Assembly (NCBI GenBank): GCA_964019135.1
Contig: OZ025265.1
Location: 22,729,143-22,793,142 of the forward strand
Length of the DNA: 64,000 nucleotides
Origin: Arenicola marina
Lineage: Eukaryota; Annelida; Polychaeta; Arenicolidae
Direction: 5' to 3'
Both the position numbers and the translations under genes were made by a program. Under the pieces are notes generated by a model. That model was not told the origin of the DNA. It saw only the letters and a program-made list of their open reading frames with translations, and searched no databases. Below, in pieces: positions 11,455 to 22,265 of this stretch. Numbering within the stretch: position 1 is the first letter of the stretch; each line of letters begins with the position of its first letter.

Positions 11455-12140
11455 AGAATGGCAGGCACGTCGGATCTGAATCCTGATCCTGAAGAGGTGA
11501 TACAAGGGAGTGGGGTGGGGAGGGGGTGGAGGTAAGGCGTGGAGGGGATGGGAGTGGGGCGAGGAGGGGATGGGGGTGAGGCGCGGGTGAGGGGGGGGCG
11601 GGAGGGGGGGGGGGAGGCGGGGAGGGGGGGGGGTACATGGGGGATCGGAATCCGAATCCTGAAGAGGTGATGCAAGGGGGTGGGTTGGGGAGTGGAGAGG
11701 GTTGGGGCCAAGCACGTGGCGGGGTAGGGGAATATGGGGGGATCTGAAGAGTTGATGCCAAGGGTAGGGAGTGGAGAGGGTGGGGGTGAAAGGCCGGGCT
11801 GGGGTAAGTGCGGGGGTGGAAGGCAGGGGAGGTGGACGAAGGGAAGGGAAGGTAGGGGAAGAAAACGCCAGGGAACTGTGGAGAGGCCAGGGGGTGGGGG
11901 TGGGAGTGTGGTGAGGGAAGGAAGGGGAGGGGCGAAGAGGGAGCCGTGCGGGTGGAGAACTGGAGTGCCAAGTTTGCGGGTATCGAGGTACGGGCAGGGG
12001 GCTGCAGTTAAGGTAGGGGGGTATGGGTGGGTGAGGTGGATGTAGCTGTTGCTGGGATGGGGATGAGGACAGGTGGAGATGTCGGAAGGGAGGAGAGGGG
12101 ACGGATGGACACTGTGCCAGGGGAGTGGGAAGAGTAAGAG
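11455..12140. repeat. G-rich low-complexity block with an embedded repeated phrase
   Basis: Runs of GGGG separated by T or A dominate. The phrase AATCCTGAAGAGGTGAT occurs with small changes at about 11483, 11655 and (shortened) 11745, so an older unit of roughly 90-180 bp has been diluted by G-rich expansion. Long minus-strand proline-rich frames are compositional. There are many potential G-quadruplex runs. Confidence 0.65.
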
Positions 12141-12602
12141 ACGGATACAATGGGACGGGAAGAAGACGTGGGACATTGAGATACATGGCCGTCAAGGAGT
12201 CCTGGAGTCCCGCAAAGTGAAATTAGGGATTCGATACTCTACGCATGTGGTGGTAAATTCTGACCTGTCCGGTCAATTCTCGACTCGACTTTTATACATA
12301 CGAAAACTCCTTTTTTCCGGCCACGCCGTGGCATCTGATTCTCCGCTGATATTTCTGCTATTGAATTACTGTATCCTTAACTGAAATAAACAAACTTAAC
12401 TGGATGGGTAAAAGACAGAGTAAATTGTATATGTGAAAATGCACGCTCCCTATCCAATTAGAAAATACGACATTCAATTAAATTTCATTATTTCATTACC
12501 CATTGAACTATGTTTGCAACAATAAATTAGTTGAAAGTTTTTATGTTGCTTATGTTTTGAGATTGTTTGGTGTTTTTTTTCAATTAATATCAAGGGTTAT
12601 CT
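12141..12602. other. AT-richer unique sequence
   Basis: No gene or repeat recognised beyond short A/T runs. Confidence 0.3.
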
Positions 12603-12750
12603 AGGCTGGCTCCTCGAGATTTATTCGTAGAAATCTGCGAAATATGTCCTGCGAATATCTTGATGAAGTATCCGAAAGCAGAGATTTAAGAGAGTGAGTT
12701 GAGGTGGCTCTGTTGGGGGTACCAACAGGCTGATAGCCTGTCAGCGTTGT
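12603..12750 (+). repeat. Direct repeat pair, left copy
   Basis: Shares with 12953-13081 the ordered blocks CGAAATATNTCCTG, TCTTGANGAAGTANC, AGGTGGCTCTGTTGGGGGTA and CAGGCTGA. An internal palindrome CAGGCTGATAGCCTG lies near the right end. It could be one half of a decayed mobile element or an old tandem duplication. Confidence 0.65.
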
Positions 12751-12952
12751 CATATGGGGTTAAAGATTTTAACCAATAAGTCACATCAGTCCTAACTTCC
12801 TTCAACGTAATCCAAAAGTAAACATTAAAATAACAAATAAAAACGAGCCTTGCTTAATTAATAAATACAGCAAATTAATTTGCGTGTGATTTTGAAATAG
12901 CGATCACTGAGTGCTAACTACTTATTCCAGTTAATATTATGTTATTAAGTAT

Positions 12953-13081
12953 AGGCTGGATCCGTGTAATTGATTTGCGAAATATCTCCTGTGCATGTCT
13001 TGAGGAAGTAGCGGAAAACAGGGATCTAATCTAGGTGGCTCTGTTGGGGGTACTGACAGGCTGACAGCTCGGCGGTGTTGC
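12953..13081 (+). repeat. Direct repeat pair, right copy
   Basis: Second copy of the repeat at 12603-12750, in the same orientation about 350 bp downstream and clearly diverged. Confidence 0.65.
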
Positions 13082-13450
13082 CGAGAGCATTAATGCCCCA
13101 AGGTTCCAGGTGGATTCGCATCAGCAGTGCGTGCTCCGATGACGCCCGGTTGACCGACCGGTAAAACTCAATCACTTTCCAGGGAGAGTGAGTCCCACCA
13201 CCCCTGGACAATGGGTGTCTCTGCTGTGATATAAGCCAGATGGCTGGCCGGTGGTGGGAGGAGGGGTTGGACGGGAGTATGGGGTGGGGCGCGGGTGTGT
13301 GGGGGCGGAAGGGGCGTGGGGCCGGGAGTGGGCTAAGGGCGTAGTAATGGAGGAGATCATTAGCTTCGGTCGAGGTCACATTAGCCCGCACTGACTAGGT
13401 GAGCACTCACCCATGAGGCAATGACTCCATATCCTCCTGACATTGAGGTC
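13082..13450. other. Unique to G-rich sequence
   Basis: A G-rich stretch at about 13250-13340 gives a proline-rich minus-strand frame. No gene recognised. Confidence 0.3.
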
Positions 13451-13451
13451 G

Positions 13452-13797
13452 TGACGCCATAAGGCAAACTGACGCCATAAGGCAAAATGACGCTATGAGA
13501 CAAAATGACGCCATGAGGCACAATGACGCCATGAGGCACAATGACGCCATGAGGCACAATGACGCCATGAGACACAATGACGCCATGAGGCACAATGACG
13601 CCATGAGGCACAATGACGCCATGAGGCACAATGACGCCATGAGGCAAAATGACGCCATGAGGCACAATAACGCCATGGGGCACAATGACGCCATGAGGCA
13701 AAATGACGCTATGAGACAAAATGACGCCATGAGGCACAATGACGCCATGAGGCACAATGACGCCATGAGGCACAATGACGCCATGAAGCAAAATGAT
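13452..13797. repeat. 18-bp minisatellite, about 19 copies
   Basis: Unit ATGACGCCATGAGGCACA, with variants AGACAAA, AGGCAAA and AAGGCAAA. The 18-bp period keeps frames open on both strands, so the 130-150 codon frames here are artefacts. The ATGACGCCATGA core is shared with the 17-bp array at 14119-14699. Confidence 0.95.
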
Positions 13798-14118
13798 GCG
13801 GTGACTGTGAACATCAATGGCTTGGTAAGATGCTACCACAATGATGCTATGAACAAACCTCTTAGTAAATGCTTAAAAAAATATAATTAAGTTTAGGATA
13901 GCATTTTTATTCTTATTACAAAAAAAGTTCCTAAAATTTATCAGATATGGGGTGTTGTTTGAAAAACATGGGCCGCCTTCTTTCACGATTTGAGCGATAC
14001 AATGGGCAGATCTCTTCTCATCTTCAACAAGATTTTCACCATGTTTAAAACAAGATTAAGATTCTTGAGGATCTATGTTAAAATGACGCAAAATGTTCTT
14101 CAAGCTATGTGCTGAACA
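13798..14118. other. AT-rich spacer between related arrays
   Basis: No repeat or gene seen. It separates two arrays with the same core motif. Confidence 0.35.
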
Positions 14119-14699
14119 TGACATCAATGACGCCATGACACCAATGGCGCCATGACACAAATGACGCCATGACGTCAATGACGCCATGACACCAATGACG
14201 TCATGACACCAATGACGCCATGCCATCAATGACGCCATGAAGCAAATGACGCCAATACATGATACCAATGACGCCATGACTCCATGACACCAATGACGCC
14301 ATATGGGCCCATGCACACACCAATGACGCCATGACACCAATTACGCCATGACACCAATGACGCCATGACACCAATGACGTCATGACACAAATGACGCCAT
14401 GCCATCAATGACGCCATGAAACAAATAACGCCAATACATGATACCAATGACGCCATGACTCCATAACACCAATGACGCCATATGGGGCCAGGCACACACC
14501 AATCACGCCATGACACCAATGACGCCATGACACCAATGACGCCATGACGCCATGACACCAATGACGCAATGACACCAATGACGCCATGACACCAATGACG
14601 TCATGACACCAATGACGTCATGACACCAATGACGCCATGCCATCAATGACGCCATGAAACCAATGACGCCGATACATGCTACCATATGGGGCCAGGCAC
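14119..14699. repeat. 17-bp minisatellite with a longer nested period
   Basis: Basic unit ATGACGCCATGACACCA. A longer cassette (a GCCAATACATGATACC segment followed by CCATATGGG and CACACACC) recurs from 14251, 14430 and, shortened, 14668, giving a second-level period of about 179-238 bp. Confidence 0.9.
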
Positions 14700-15250
14700 A
14701 CGAATAATCCAGAGCCCTGGTGGGGGGGTGGGGGCGCAAGTCGAATGGCGGAATGACATGCACGCCAGCGGACCTCGTGTTAGACACGGATCCGCTCCAG
14801 ATGGCCATGGTTGGAGCGGCTGCATCGTGGGATTGCTATGGCAGACCCTTGCAACATTTATTCATGACAATATGAACGGGTTTCTCAGTAGTTAGGCGCA
14901 TGATGTCATTGATTTTATTTCTTCATATTTAACTTTTGACGGTACCAGAGTCTGTATTATAAGTCTCATCTGGCTCTGCTTGAAACTTTGTGTTGCAGTG
15001 GTGTCACCATGAATCCGTATTGTAGTGGCATCAGTTAGTACACCGGTGTCTCTGTAATTGTGTTTTCCGCAAACTTTACTAAGAACTTACACCGACACTG
15101 ACTTGCCACGCTACCTAGCGGAATATATAACCTGTACAAACATTCGCTGCGGTCTGATATGGGACCGGAAGTCCCGATTGAAGCACGTGACCTGTGGGGT
15201 GACCGTCGGTCAACGCCAAGTGACTGCTCCGGAAATATACAAGAGAGGCG
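14700..15250. other. Mostly unique sequence
   Basis: No gene recognised. It contains one isolated reverse-strand copy of the 631-925 repeat unit at 15006-15035. Confidence 0.35.
15006..15035 (-). repeat. Solo copy of the 24-bp unit of array 631-925
   Basis: GAATCCGTATTGTAGTGGCA is the reverse complement of the unit core TGCCACTACAATACGGATTC, about 14 kb from the array. Confidence 0.65.
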
Positions 15251-15475
15251 GTGACGGATATATGGGGGTCTGGTGGTGGTGGTAGGGAGTGTGGCATCTG
15301 GGGGGTGTTGATTTGGGGTGAGGTGGGGGTATTGCAGATGGGGGGTGAAGGGGGGGGTGGAGGTGGAGGTGGTTTCGCCGCAAACAAACAGAACTACATC
15401 CTACACCGAAGCTGAATTTCTTGATTAGGAGAAATTTGATCAATTTTAGTTTTTTTGGGGGGTGGGGGGGAGGGG
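15251..15475. repeat. G-rich low-complexity block
   Basis: GGTGGTGGTGG, GGGGTG runs and poly-G tracts up to about 7-8 bases. Confidence 0.6.
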
Positions 15476-15594
15476 GTGCACAAACACATTACTCAAATGA
15501 CTTAAACACGATAATAAATTCCACTGATTAAACCTCAATTTTGCTCAAGTTTTCAAGCTATTTTCTCATCAAAATCTGTCAGATTCAATCACGC

Positions 15595-16590
15595 CTGAGG
15601 CGCGATAAACGCCACCCCTCTCGCTACCTCCACCCCACTAAACCCCATGCGCCTCAGGTCAGGGGGTTGGGTTTCATTAATCCCAACCGCATCACCGCTC
15701 AAGCTTTCCTCTCCCGGTGCTGCCTTTGGCGTCATTGAAACCAGGAGGTAAGCCACCACCTCCACCCCAACCATGTGTCCACCTCGCCATGCATCCCCGC
15801 CCCCCCACCACCCACCCCACCCACACACACACACGCACGCACGCCCCCGCCCGCCGCCCACCAACCCCTCTACCCATGCACACATGCCAACCATAATGTT
15901 CGTTCCAGTGGCTGATCTAAGGAAGGAGGAGAGACAGAAGGGCCGGGATTTAGATCCGGTGGGGAGGGAGGGGGGGGGGCATTGTCACATATTTCTTCAA
16001 AATCTCAATTGCCCCCCTCTTCCTACCTCGCCTCGCCCTCGATTTCTTTGTTAGGTCACATAGAATTTCTAATCCGTGCGCGCCTCAAACTTATTAGTTG
16101 CGTTTAAGGTCGAGATGCCACAGGGGAGGGTGAGGGGAGGGAGGGGGAGGGGGGGGGGCTCTTGTTGCGGGGAAGGCGCTCAACCCGACCTTCAGCCACT
16201 GGCAAGGACGCCGACCGTGCCCTACACAATCCTTCCATCCACGCCCCTGGATCCGCCAATGACTCCCCGTGCAATCCATCCTACCCCCCACCACATCCCC
16301 AATCCTACCCCAACCCCACCCCACCCCCAGGACCTTCTGTCATACCCACCGGGTTTCACGGCCCCCCCCCCGGCTTTTCAGTGGCAGTGAAATGACTCCA
16401 TAAAAACAGCTGAGGCCGGAAGTTTGATAGGCTGATGATGACTCTAACAAGGTCATGATGGTTATGGGGGCACCCCTCCCTGGGGCACCCCTCCCTCCCC
16501 ATCACATATATCACCCCCGGCCAGACACCCATAAACCCCTCCTCCCGCCTCACGCCTGAGAACAGGTGTACGGTGCCATCCTTAAGCATT
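15595..16590. repeat. Alternating C- and G-rich low-complexity DNA
   Basis: C-rich blocks at about 15600-15890 (with CACACACACG near 15824) and 16220-16380, and G-rich blocks at about 15960-15980 and 16115-16160. CCAGTGGCTGATCTAAGG at 15905-15922 resembles the left end of the C-tract element family. No gene recognised. Confidence 0.45.
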
Positions 16591-16604
16591 CACCTGTGGG
16601 GGCA

Positions 16605-16905
16605 GTTCTATCTCATCCCATGTTACCCAACACTACCACACCCGACCCCAGCTCACCTCATCTTATCCCATCCCACCCTATCCCACCCTGCTCCATCGCA
16701 TGCTACCCAACCCTACCACATCCCACCCCATTTCATCCCATCCCATCCCACCTAAACCCACCCCATCCCGCCCTACTCCATCGCATGCTACCCAACCCTA
16801 CCACATCCCGCCCCACCCCATCTCATCCCATCCCACCTAAACCCACCCCATCCCGCCCTACTCAGTCACATGCTACCCAATACCATACCCTACCCCAGCT
16901 CACTC
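16605..16905. repeat. 85-bp tandem repeat, about 3.5 copies
   Basis: TGCTACCCAACCCTACCACA recurs at 16701 and 16786, with diverged versions at 16621 and 16871 (spacings 80, 85 and 85). Units are built from ATCCC/ACCCC pentamers, so it probably grew out of a simpler C-rich repeat. Confidence 0.8.
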
Positions 16906-17109
16906 CGTCCACTCTGTCGAGTGCCAACACAAAAACATTTTAATTTCCATCACATCTACCACGGCGCAATTTCCTTCCCGGGGCCATAGCCCCGTACCCC
17001 ACCCCCAACACCAGCACCCATGGTCTCCATACAGCTCCATCCTGATTTCACTCGGCAGCTTGCAACTGATCACCTCTCTGAAACTGCTTGGCCGACTGAC
17101 CCATCAACC

Positions 17110-17515
17110 AAGGTTATCTTCAGCCCCACCCTGCAGCCAATCGTCCACCTTACCCCCCCCCCCCACCCCCCTGTCCCTCGCTCCCTCGCTCGCTCCCCCT
17201 ACCATCGCTCAACCTTTTCGCTCACTATCCACATACCCCCCCCCCCCCCACCGCCCCTCCTTTAATCTACAACCCTAAACCTCCCTCCCACCACCCCTCA
17301 ACCCCCCTCCCCCCTACCGCCCCTCAACCAGACCAGAGTCGTCTCCTTCGTTCACCCCTCAATCTCCCTCCCTCCTACCCGGCCTCAACCCGCCCATCCT
17401 CGACCCCTTCGCTCACCCCTCCATCTTACACGAACACCCTTTCCTCCCACCAACCAACCCGCCACCCCTGCCTCCAATCCCTCCACCCACCCCCCCCCCC
17501 CTCGTCCCCTGGCGA
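17110..17515. repeat. C-rich low-complexity block
   Basis: Poly-C tracts and CCCTC/CCACC repeats. No coding signal. Confidence 0.6.
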
Positions 17516-17796
17516 CCACCCCTGTCAGTGCCTTATCGCTAGCTGGTTGGCGATCGACGCGCCTCTGGCGTCGTCCGGAGACCTCGCTACGTCATAACAG
17601 CTGCCAACAACATCCAGCATCCTTTCTGGATTCGTTCTCACAGGGACTCCGGCTCGTCTGGATCCCCTGGATCCTCTTTGGAATCCGGGATACATGTATC
17701 CATGGGGCCTCCGGGACAGACAATGCACCCTGTATCCCCATTAGTCTGTGGGCTTGAGCCGTGGCTAGTCGTTGTCGGGATTGTCGAGTATTTAAC
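17516..17796. other. Unique sequence, nothing recognised
   Basis: Balanced composition and short frames. GGATCCCCTGGATCCTC near 17660 is a local duplication of GGATCC. Confidence 0.3.
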
Positions 17797-18055
17797 GGAT
17801 TTTGGGCATTGATCAATAAACACCATTCTAAGTGCAAGGATTTTCGGCATTTAGTTGTAGACGAAGCTTCTAACCACGCGGATTTCGGCATTTAGTTATA
17901 GACGAAGCTTCTAACCACGCGGATTTCGGCATTTAGTTATAGACAAAAAATGTGGACTCTTCTAACCAAAAGGATTTTTGGCATTTAGTTAAAACAGACA
18001 AGTCTTCTAACTATGCGGATTTTCGACATTTAGTTATAAATGCACCAGCAGTTAG
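17797..18055. repeat. 41-51-bp tandem repeat, about 6 copies
   Basis: GGATTTCGGCATTTAGTTAT followed by AGACGAAGCTTCTAACCACG. Unit starts lie at about 17797, 17838, 17880, 17921, 17972 and 18017. The two central units are nearly identical and the outer ones diverged. Confidence 0.85.
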
Positions 18056-18880
18056 AAGGATTCTGGAGTATATCGTATTAACAAGGATAATATCCGGAAG
18101 CATCCTGGTTTTGTTTCGCTGACTGACATGTTTCGTTTTCCTGCTATAAATATCCAACTGGAGGTAAGAAAACGCCTTGTGAATCCTCTTATAGCAACAA
18201 AAAACTCCAGTGGCATGTGTCTCGCAATTTTTTGCAACGACGAGTAAGATGTAAGACGTTTTTGTTACAGCCGGATAAAGGAATGAAATACTCATAAACA
18301 AATGAACTTGAGATGAAACACGATAAGTTAAGTACTTCTTGCAACGCCAGTAAATAACATGATATAAACTAGCAATACTTAAACTTCCTGTTGGTGCCTT
18401 GAGACAGACTCGTACAACATCCTCCACCTGTTGCCCGACAGCATTATTGTTCGGTTCTATATCATATACTCAGTTTGCACAGCAGTTTCAATATACTTTA
18501 GACACACAGATATATCTTCATTGCTTTGGTTCTTTATTTTTCTCGCAGTTACCATCATGAGTCAAAGTTTGATTCGCAAAACTGCATTTAGATAAGTTAA
18601 CCCCCGCCTTAACGTGGAACGACTGCTCACCGACCACCCTCGGCGTAGTAATTGATCTGTTCAGCAGACAAAAACAGTGTTTGTTGCCACTGGGCGCGAG
18701 TTAGCGCTTAATTCCACAACCATGACATTCCGGCATTTGAATCCGCGTATAAAACACGCCAGTAAATAAGTAGTAGTGACTCAAACCCGGAAGCACACAT
18801 TTTTTTACTCGCATTTTTATTCGCATTTCGGTATTTAGCACTTGTTTTTCCCATGTTACCGAAGTTTCACGGTGACTGGA
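18056..18880. other. Unique sequence with one unassigned minus-strand frame
   Basis: A 138-codon minus-strand frame (18011-18427) runs from unique sequence into the tandem repeat. It has no recognisable domain, and its C-terminal end is repeat-encoded, so I do not call a gene. Confidence 0.25.
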
Positions 18881-18889
18881 TGAGATGGA

Positions 18890-19206
18890 TCCAGACACGG
18901 CGCCGAGATGTCGCGCATGCGCACCCGTGACCATCCCGCATTCTAACCCGTCCGCACCTGGGATATTTGTTGTGGGAAGCGGCGCGTGTTTGTCCCCTGT
19001 ACGCGGGAAGCCGGAACTATTTTCTCTATGTCAGGTCGTGGTTCGGCCATCGACCACCATCACTGTCGTGCGTTGCGCACCACCTGGCCTGGAGAGTGCA
19101 AACCGGAAGTGAAAACAAACGGGAGTCCCGCGCAAAACTGAGGAAACCACGTGTTGTGAAGGCGACTCGGAGTCTGAGGGTTTGTAGGAGAAGGGGTTAA
19201 CTGAGG
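18890..19206 (+). promoter_or_regulatory. Putative CpG-type promoter with NRF1 and ETS sites
   Basis: A GC- and CpG-rich island within AT-richer DNA. It holds a perfect NRF1 core GCGCATGCGC at 18913-18922 and an ETS/GABP motif CCGGAAGTG at 19103-19111, a pairing common in housekeeping-type animal promoters. A donor-like GAG|GTATGTAAG follows at about 19205, so a non-coding first exon could end there. No TATA box and no coding start with downstream support were found. Confidence 0.35.
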
Positions 19207-19244
19207 TATGTAAGGGTCAAGGCGATGTGTAGGATCATATGTGA

Positions 19245-19545
19245 AAAACTTTTTTTTTCTTTTTACTTGTTTTCTACATGTAATTTTTAGCTATACATGT
19301 ACTTCTAGAATATAATTTATTTATAGATCAATATAGCTGCTGCATATATTTTATAGATCAATATATCTTTTATATATATTTTATAGATCAATATATCATT
19401 GATATATCTTTTATATCATGTATTTTATATATATACTGTATTTATATATTTTTGAATATATATTTATTTGCATATTTTATTTACGTACATTGTGAATATA
19501 CATTTTATTGATATATATATATTTACATAAAGATATATTATGCTC
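19245..19545. repeat. AT-rich simple sequence
   Basis: TTTTATAGATCAATATA recurs three times (about 19319, 19349 and 19379), followed by irregular TATA/ATTT repeats. Confidence 0.75.
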
Positions 19546-20110
19546 CTAATCTTGCATGCTTTCACATTTGTACCTCAATAACATGACCAATGTTCGACCG
19601 TAAGTACAGCGTTGTGAATCCCTTTGGTCTGCGAAAAGGCGATGGTACAATGCATTCTGTACAACGCATAAATCGGAAGAAAATATATTTGAAGCGAAAA
19701 GCACAACATGACTATAGTATCTCTTAACCCGCCATATATTTCACTATCGGAACGACCCCCCCCCCCCCCACCTCCTTTCAATAGCTGTTTGCCCCCGAGC
19801 CCCCTCTCCGACCCCTCAGCCATCCCCCATCCCACCTACCCAACTCGACCCCCTGGGGCTTTTCGTCCGTCCCATCTCGGCTATGCCAACGGAGGTACAG
19901 AAAACAAGAATATGCCCGCTGACGATTTTCCTTGGCTAATTACAGAAATAAACTCCATCAGGGTCGATGCCCAGTGTTTACCACCCACGACTCGTGTCCT
20001 ATCGCCTCGGACATAATATTGAGTAAATATCACAGGAAGATTATTTATACAGAGGCGGAGGAAAATGTCGCAATGCTAGGGGGGGATGGTCTGTATCTCT
20101 TTGGCACAAC
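19546..20110. other. Unique sequence with a poly-C tract
   Basis: A poly-C run at about 19757-19769. No gene recognised. Confidence 0.3.
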
Positions 20111-20245
20111 AGAAGGGAGATGACCCCGCTGTTTATATCGCGGAGATCGGTAGCGCCTCGTGCGGCCTCAGCTGCCGACGGACGAGCGCTGGCGGACGAT
20201 GAGCTATACGACAGACTGGTGGAAGTACAACTAAACTACGCGTAG
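20111..20245 (+). CDS. Small open frame or possible terminal exon (unrecognised)
   Basis: From the ATG at 20120 a 41-codon frame runs to TAG at 20243-20245. Its end reads ADDELYDRLVEVQLNYA, a mixed acidic and hydrophobic stretch that looks more protein-like than the surrounding frames. A pyrimidine-rich stretch ending in CAACAG at 20107-20112 could be a splice acceptor. I know no matching family. An overlapping frame is also open over much of this stretch, so chance cannot be excluded. Confidence 0.22.
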   Translation, partial: RREMTPLFISRRSVAPRAASAADGRALADDELYDRLVEVQLNYA

Positions 20246-20439
20246 ATGTTTAGTCAAGCCGCAAAACTATCTTTATCTTTGTTCTAGTTCTGTGTACACG
20301 GTCCGTGTTAACTGTACCCATGTGTTCCATATTTTGCATTGTTCTAGCCAGGTTGGTAACGACAATGTCAGTTAAGTGGTTAAGTGGGATTAAGTCATTT
20401 TTGCCTCGCCATTGTTTATGTTGATACTACATGTTCGCA

Positions 20440-20467
20440 TTCCTCCATACATCCATCTTGTATAATG
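20440..20467. repeat. Isolated leading monomer of the 29/58-bp minisatellite
   Basis: CCATACATCCATCTTGTATA matches the array monomer. It is cut off from the rest of the array by the SINE insertion at 20468-20709. Confidence 0.7.
20458..20467. repeat. SINE target-site duplication, left
   Basis: TTGTATAATG, repeated exactly at 20710-20719 on the far side of the SINE. Confidence 0.8.
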
Positions 20468-20709
20468 GGGGTCGGCCCGATAGCTCAGTGGGTTAGAGCG
20501 CTTGCAATGAGAGCTCTGGCCACCTGAGAGCCTAACGGTTCGTGGATCGGTGGTTCGCGCCGTGTGTGGTCGCAGGATAAAGATCCCATGTCCTTCCTTT
20601 CAAAGAGTAGGGGTTTACCCCCGGGGATATGGCTCCACTCTCCCTTCCTTATTCCATTGACGCGATATGACGAAAAGTGGTTAGAGCTTCCTGAATATAT
20701 AAAAAAAGG
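20468..20709 (+). mobile_element. SINE-A, full-length copy with target-site duplication
   Basis: A 242-bp tRNA-derived SINE. Its A box TAGCTCAGTGG is at 20481-20491 and its B box GGTTCGCGCC at 20552-20561. The body includes GGATAAAGATCCCATGTCCT and a GGGGTTTACCCCCGGGG core. The 3' end is TTCCTGAATATATAAAAAAA. It is flanked by an exact 10-bp duplication TTGTATAATG (20458-20467 and 20710-20719). The body matches copies at 3627-3744, 47521-47784 and 62595-62825. Transcription would be by RNA polymerase III, with mobilisation by a partner LINE; no partner can be assigned here. Confidence 0.88.
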
Positions 20710-20719
20710 TTGTATAATG
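20710..20719. repeat. SINE target-site duplication, right
   Basis: TTGTATAATG, identical to 20458-20467. Confidence 0.8.
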
Positions 20720-21833
20720 ACGCCTCCAAACATCCATCTTGTCCAGTGACACCTCTATGCATCAGTCTTGTCCAGTGACACCTCTATACATCCATCCTGT
20801 ACCGTGACACCTCCATACATCAGTCTTGTCCAGTGACACCTCTATACATGCATGTTGTACAGTGACACCCCCATACATCAGTCTTGTACAGTGACACCTC
20901 CATACATCAGTCTTGTCCAGTGACACCTCTATACATGCATGTTGTACAGTGACACCCCCATACATCAGTCTTGTCCAGTGACACCTCCATACATGCATGC
21001 TGTAGAGTGACACCCCCATACATCAGTCTTGTACAGTGACACCTCTATACATGCATGTTGTACAGTGACACCCCCATACATCAGTCTTGTCCAGTGACAC
21101 CTCTATACATGCATGTTGTAGAGTGACACCTCCATACATCAGTCTTGTCCAGTGACACCTCTATACATGCATGTTGTAGAGTGACACCTCCATACATCAG
21201 TCTTGTCCAGTGACACCTCTATACATGCATGTTGTAGAGTGACACCCCCATACATCAGTCTTGTCCAGTGACACCTCTACACATGCATGTTGTACAGTGA
21301 CACCTCCATACATCAGTCTTGTCCAGTGACACCTCTATACATGCATGTTGTAGAGTGACACCCCCATACATCAGTCTTGTACAGTGACACCTCTATACAT
21401 GCATGTTGTACAGTGACACCCCCATACATCAGTCTTGTCCAGTGACACCTCTATACATGCATGTTGTACAGTGACACCCCCATACATAAGTCTTGTCCAG
21501 TGACACCTCTATACATGCATGTTGTACAGTGACACCCCCATACATCAGTCTTGTCCAGTGACACCTCTATACATGCATGTTGTACAGTGACACCCCCATA
21601 CATCAGTCTTGTCCAGTGACACCTCTATACATGCATGTTGTACAGTGACACCTCCATCCATCAGTCTTGTCCAGTGACACCTCTATACATGCATGTTGTA
21701 CAGTGACACCTCCATACATCAGTCTTGTCCAGTGACACCTCTATACATGCATGTTGTACAGTGATACCCCCATACATCAGTCTTGTCCAGTGACACCTCT
21801 ATACATGCATGTTGTACAGTGACACCCCCATAA
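20720..21833. repeat. 29-bp minisatellite organised as 58-bp dimers
   Basis: Two monomer types alternate: one with ACATCAGTCTTGTCCAGTGA and one with ACATGCATGTTGTACAGTGA, each followed by CACCTCT, CACCCCC or CACCTCC. The dimer period is 58 bp (for example 21423 to 21481), with about 19 dimers. The first few units are less regular, so dimerisation came after monomer amplification. Confidence 0.93.
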
Positions 21834-22265
21834 ACTCATGTTGTGCAGTTACACATTCACAGCGACACCGATCAATATGGGCATGCTGCTAAATGTGCTA
21901 ATTCTCTCATTCTCATCACTGGTCAACAAGATAAAGAAGGCAATTTTTCCATGCACAACAAGCTCAAGTTCAGAATTTTGTTATCCACACATCATTGCAA
22001 ACATCGTTGCTAAAAGTAGCAGCAAACACCATGCAAATCTGTTTCATTCGCCAACAGGTGGCGTTACCGCTCACGGGCAGATGGCCTCTAAAACAACCAT
22101 TTCTCGCCGCATGATCTGTTCCCTTTGCCGCTTGAACTTTGTCGATCTTCTATCCACAACTTCACTCGCGGGATGGAGCGTAAAATAAAACAAAACATAT
22201 GGTCAAGCCAGACTGTCAAGCTGATTTAATTTCCACCTCGAGATCAAGACACCAAGGCCGATGCC
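21834..22265. other. Unique sequence, nothing recognised
   Basis: A 116-codon plus-strand frame (21838-22188) starts in the last array monomer and has no recognisable domain. Confidence 0.25.

Noticed and set aside
13381-13890. Frames of 131-152 codons with MRHNDA / GVIVPH repeats
   Set aside because: Translation of an 18-bp minisatellite, open on both strands.
18011-18427. 138-codon minus-strand frame
   Set aside because: No domain, and its C-terminal end is encoded by the adjoining tandem repeat.
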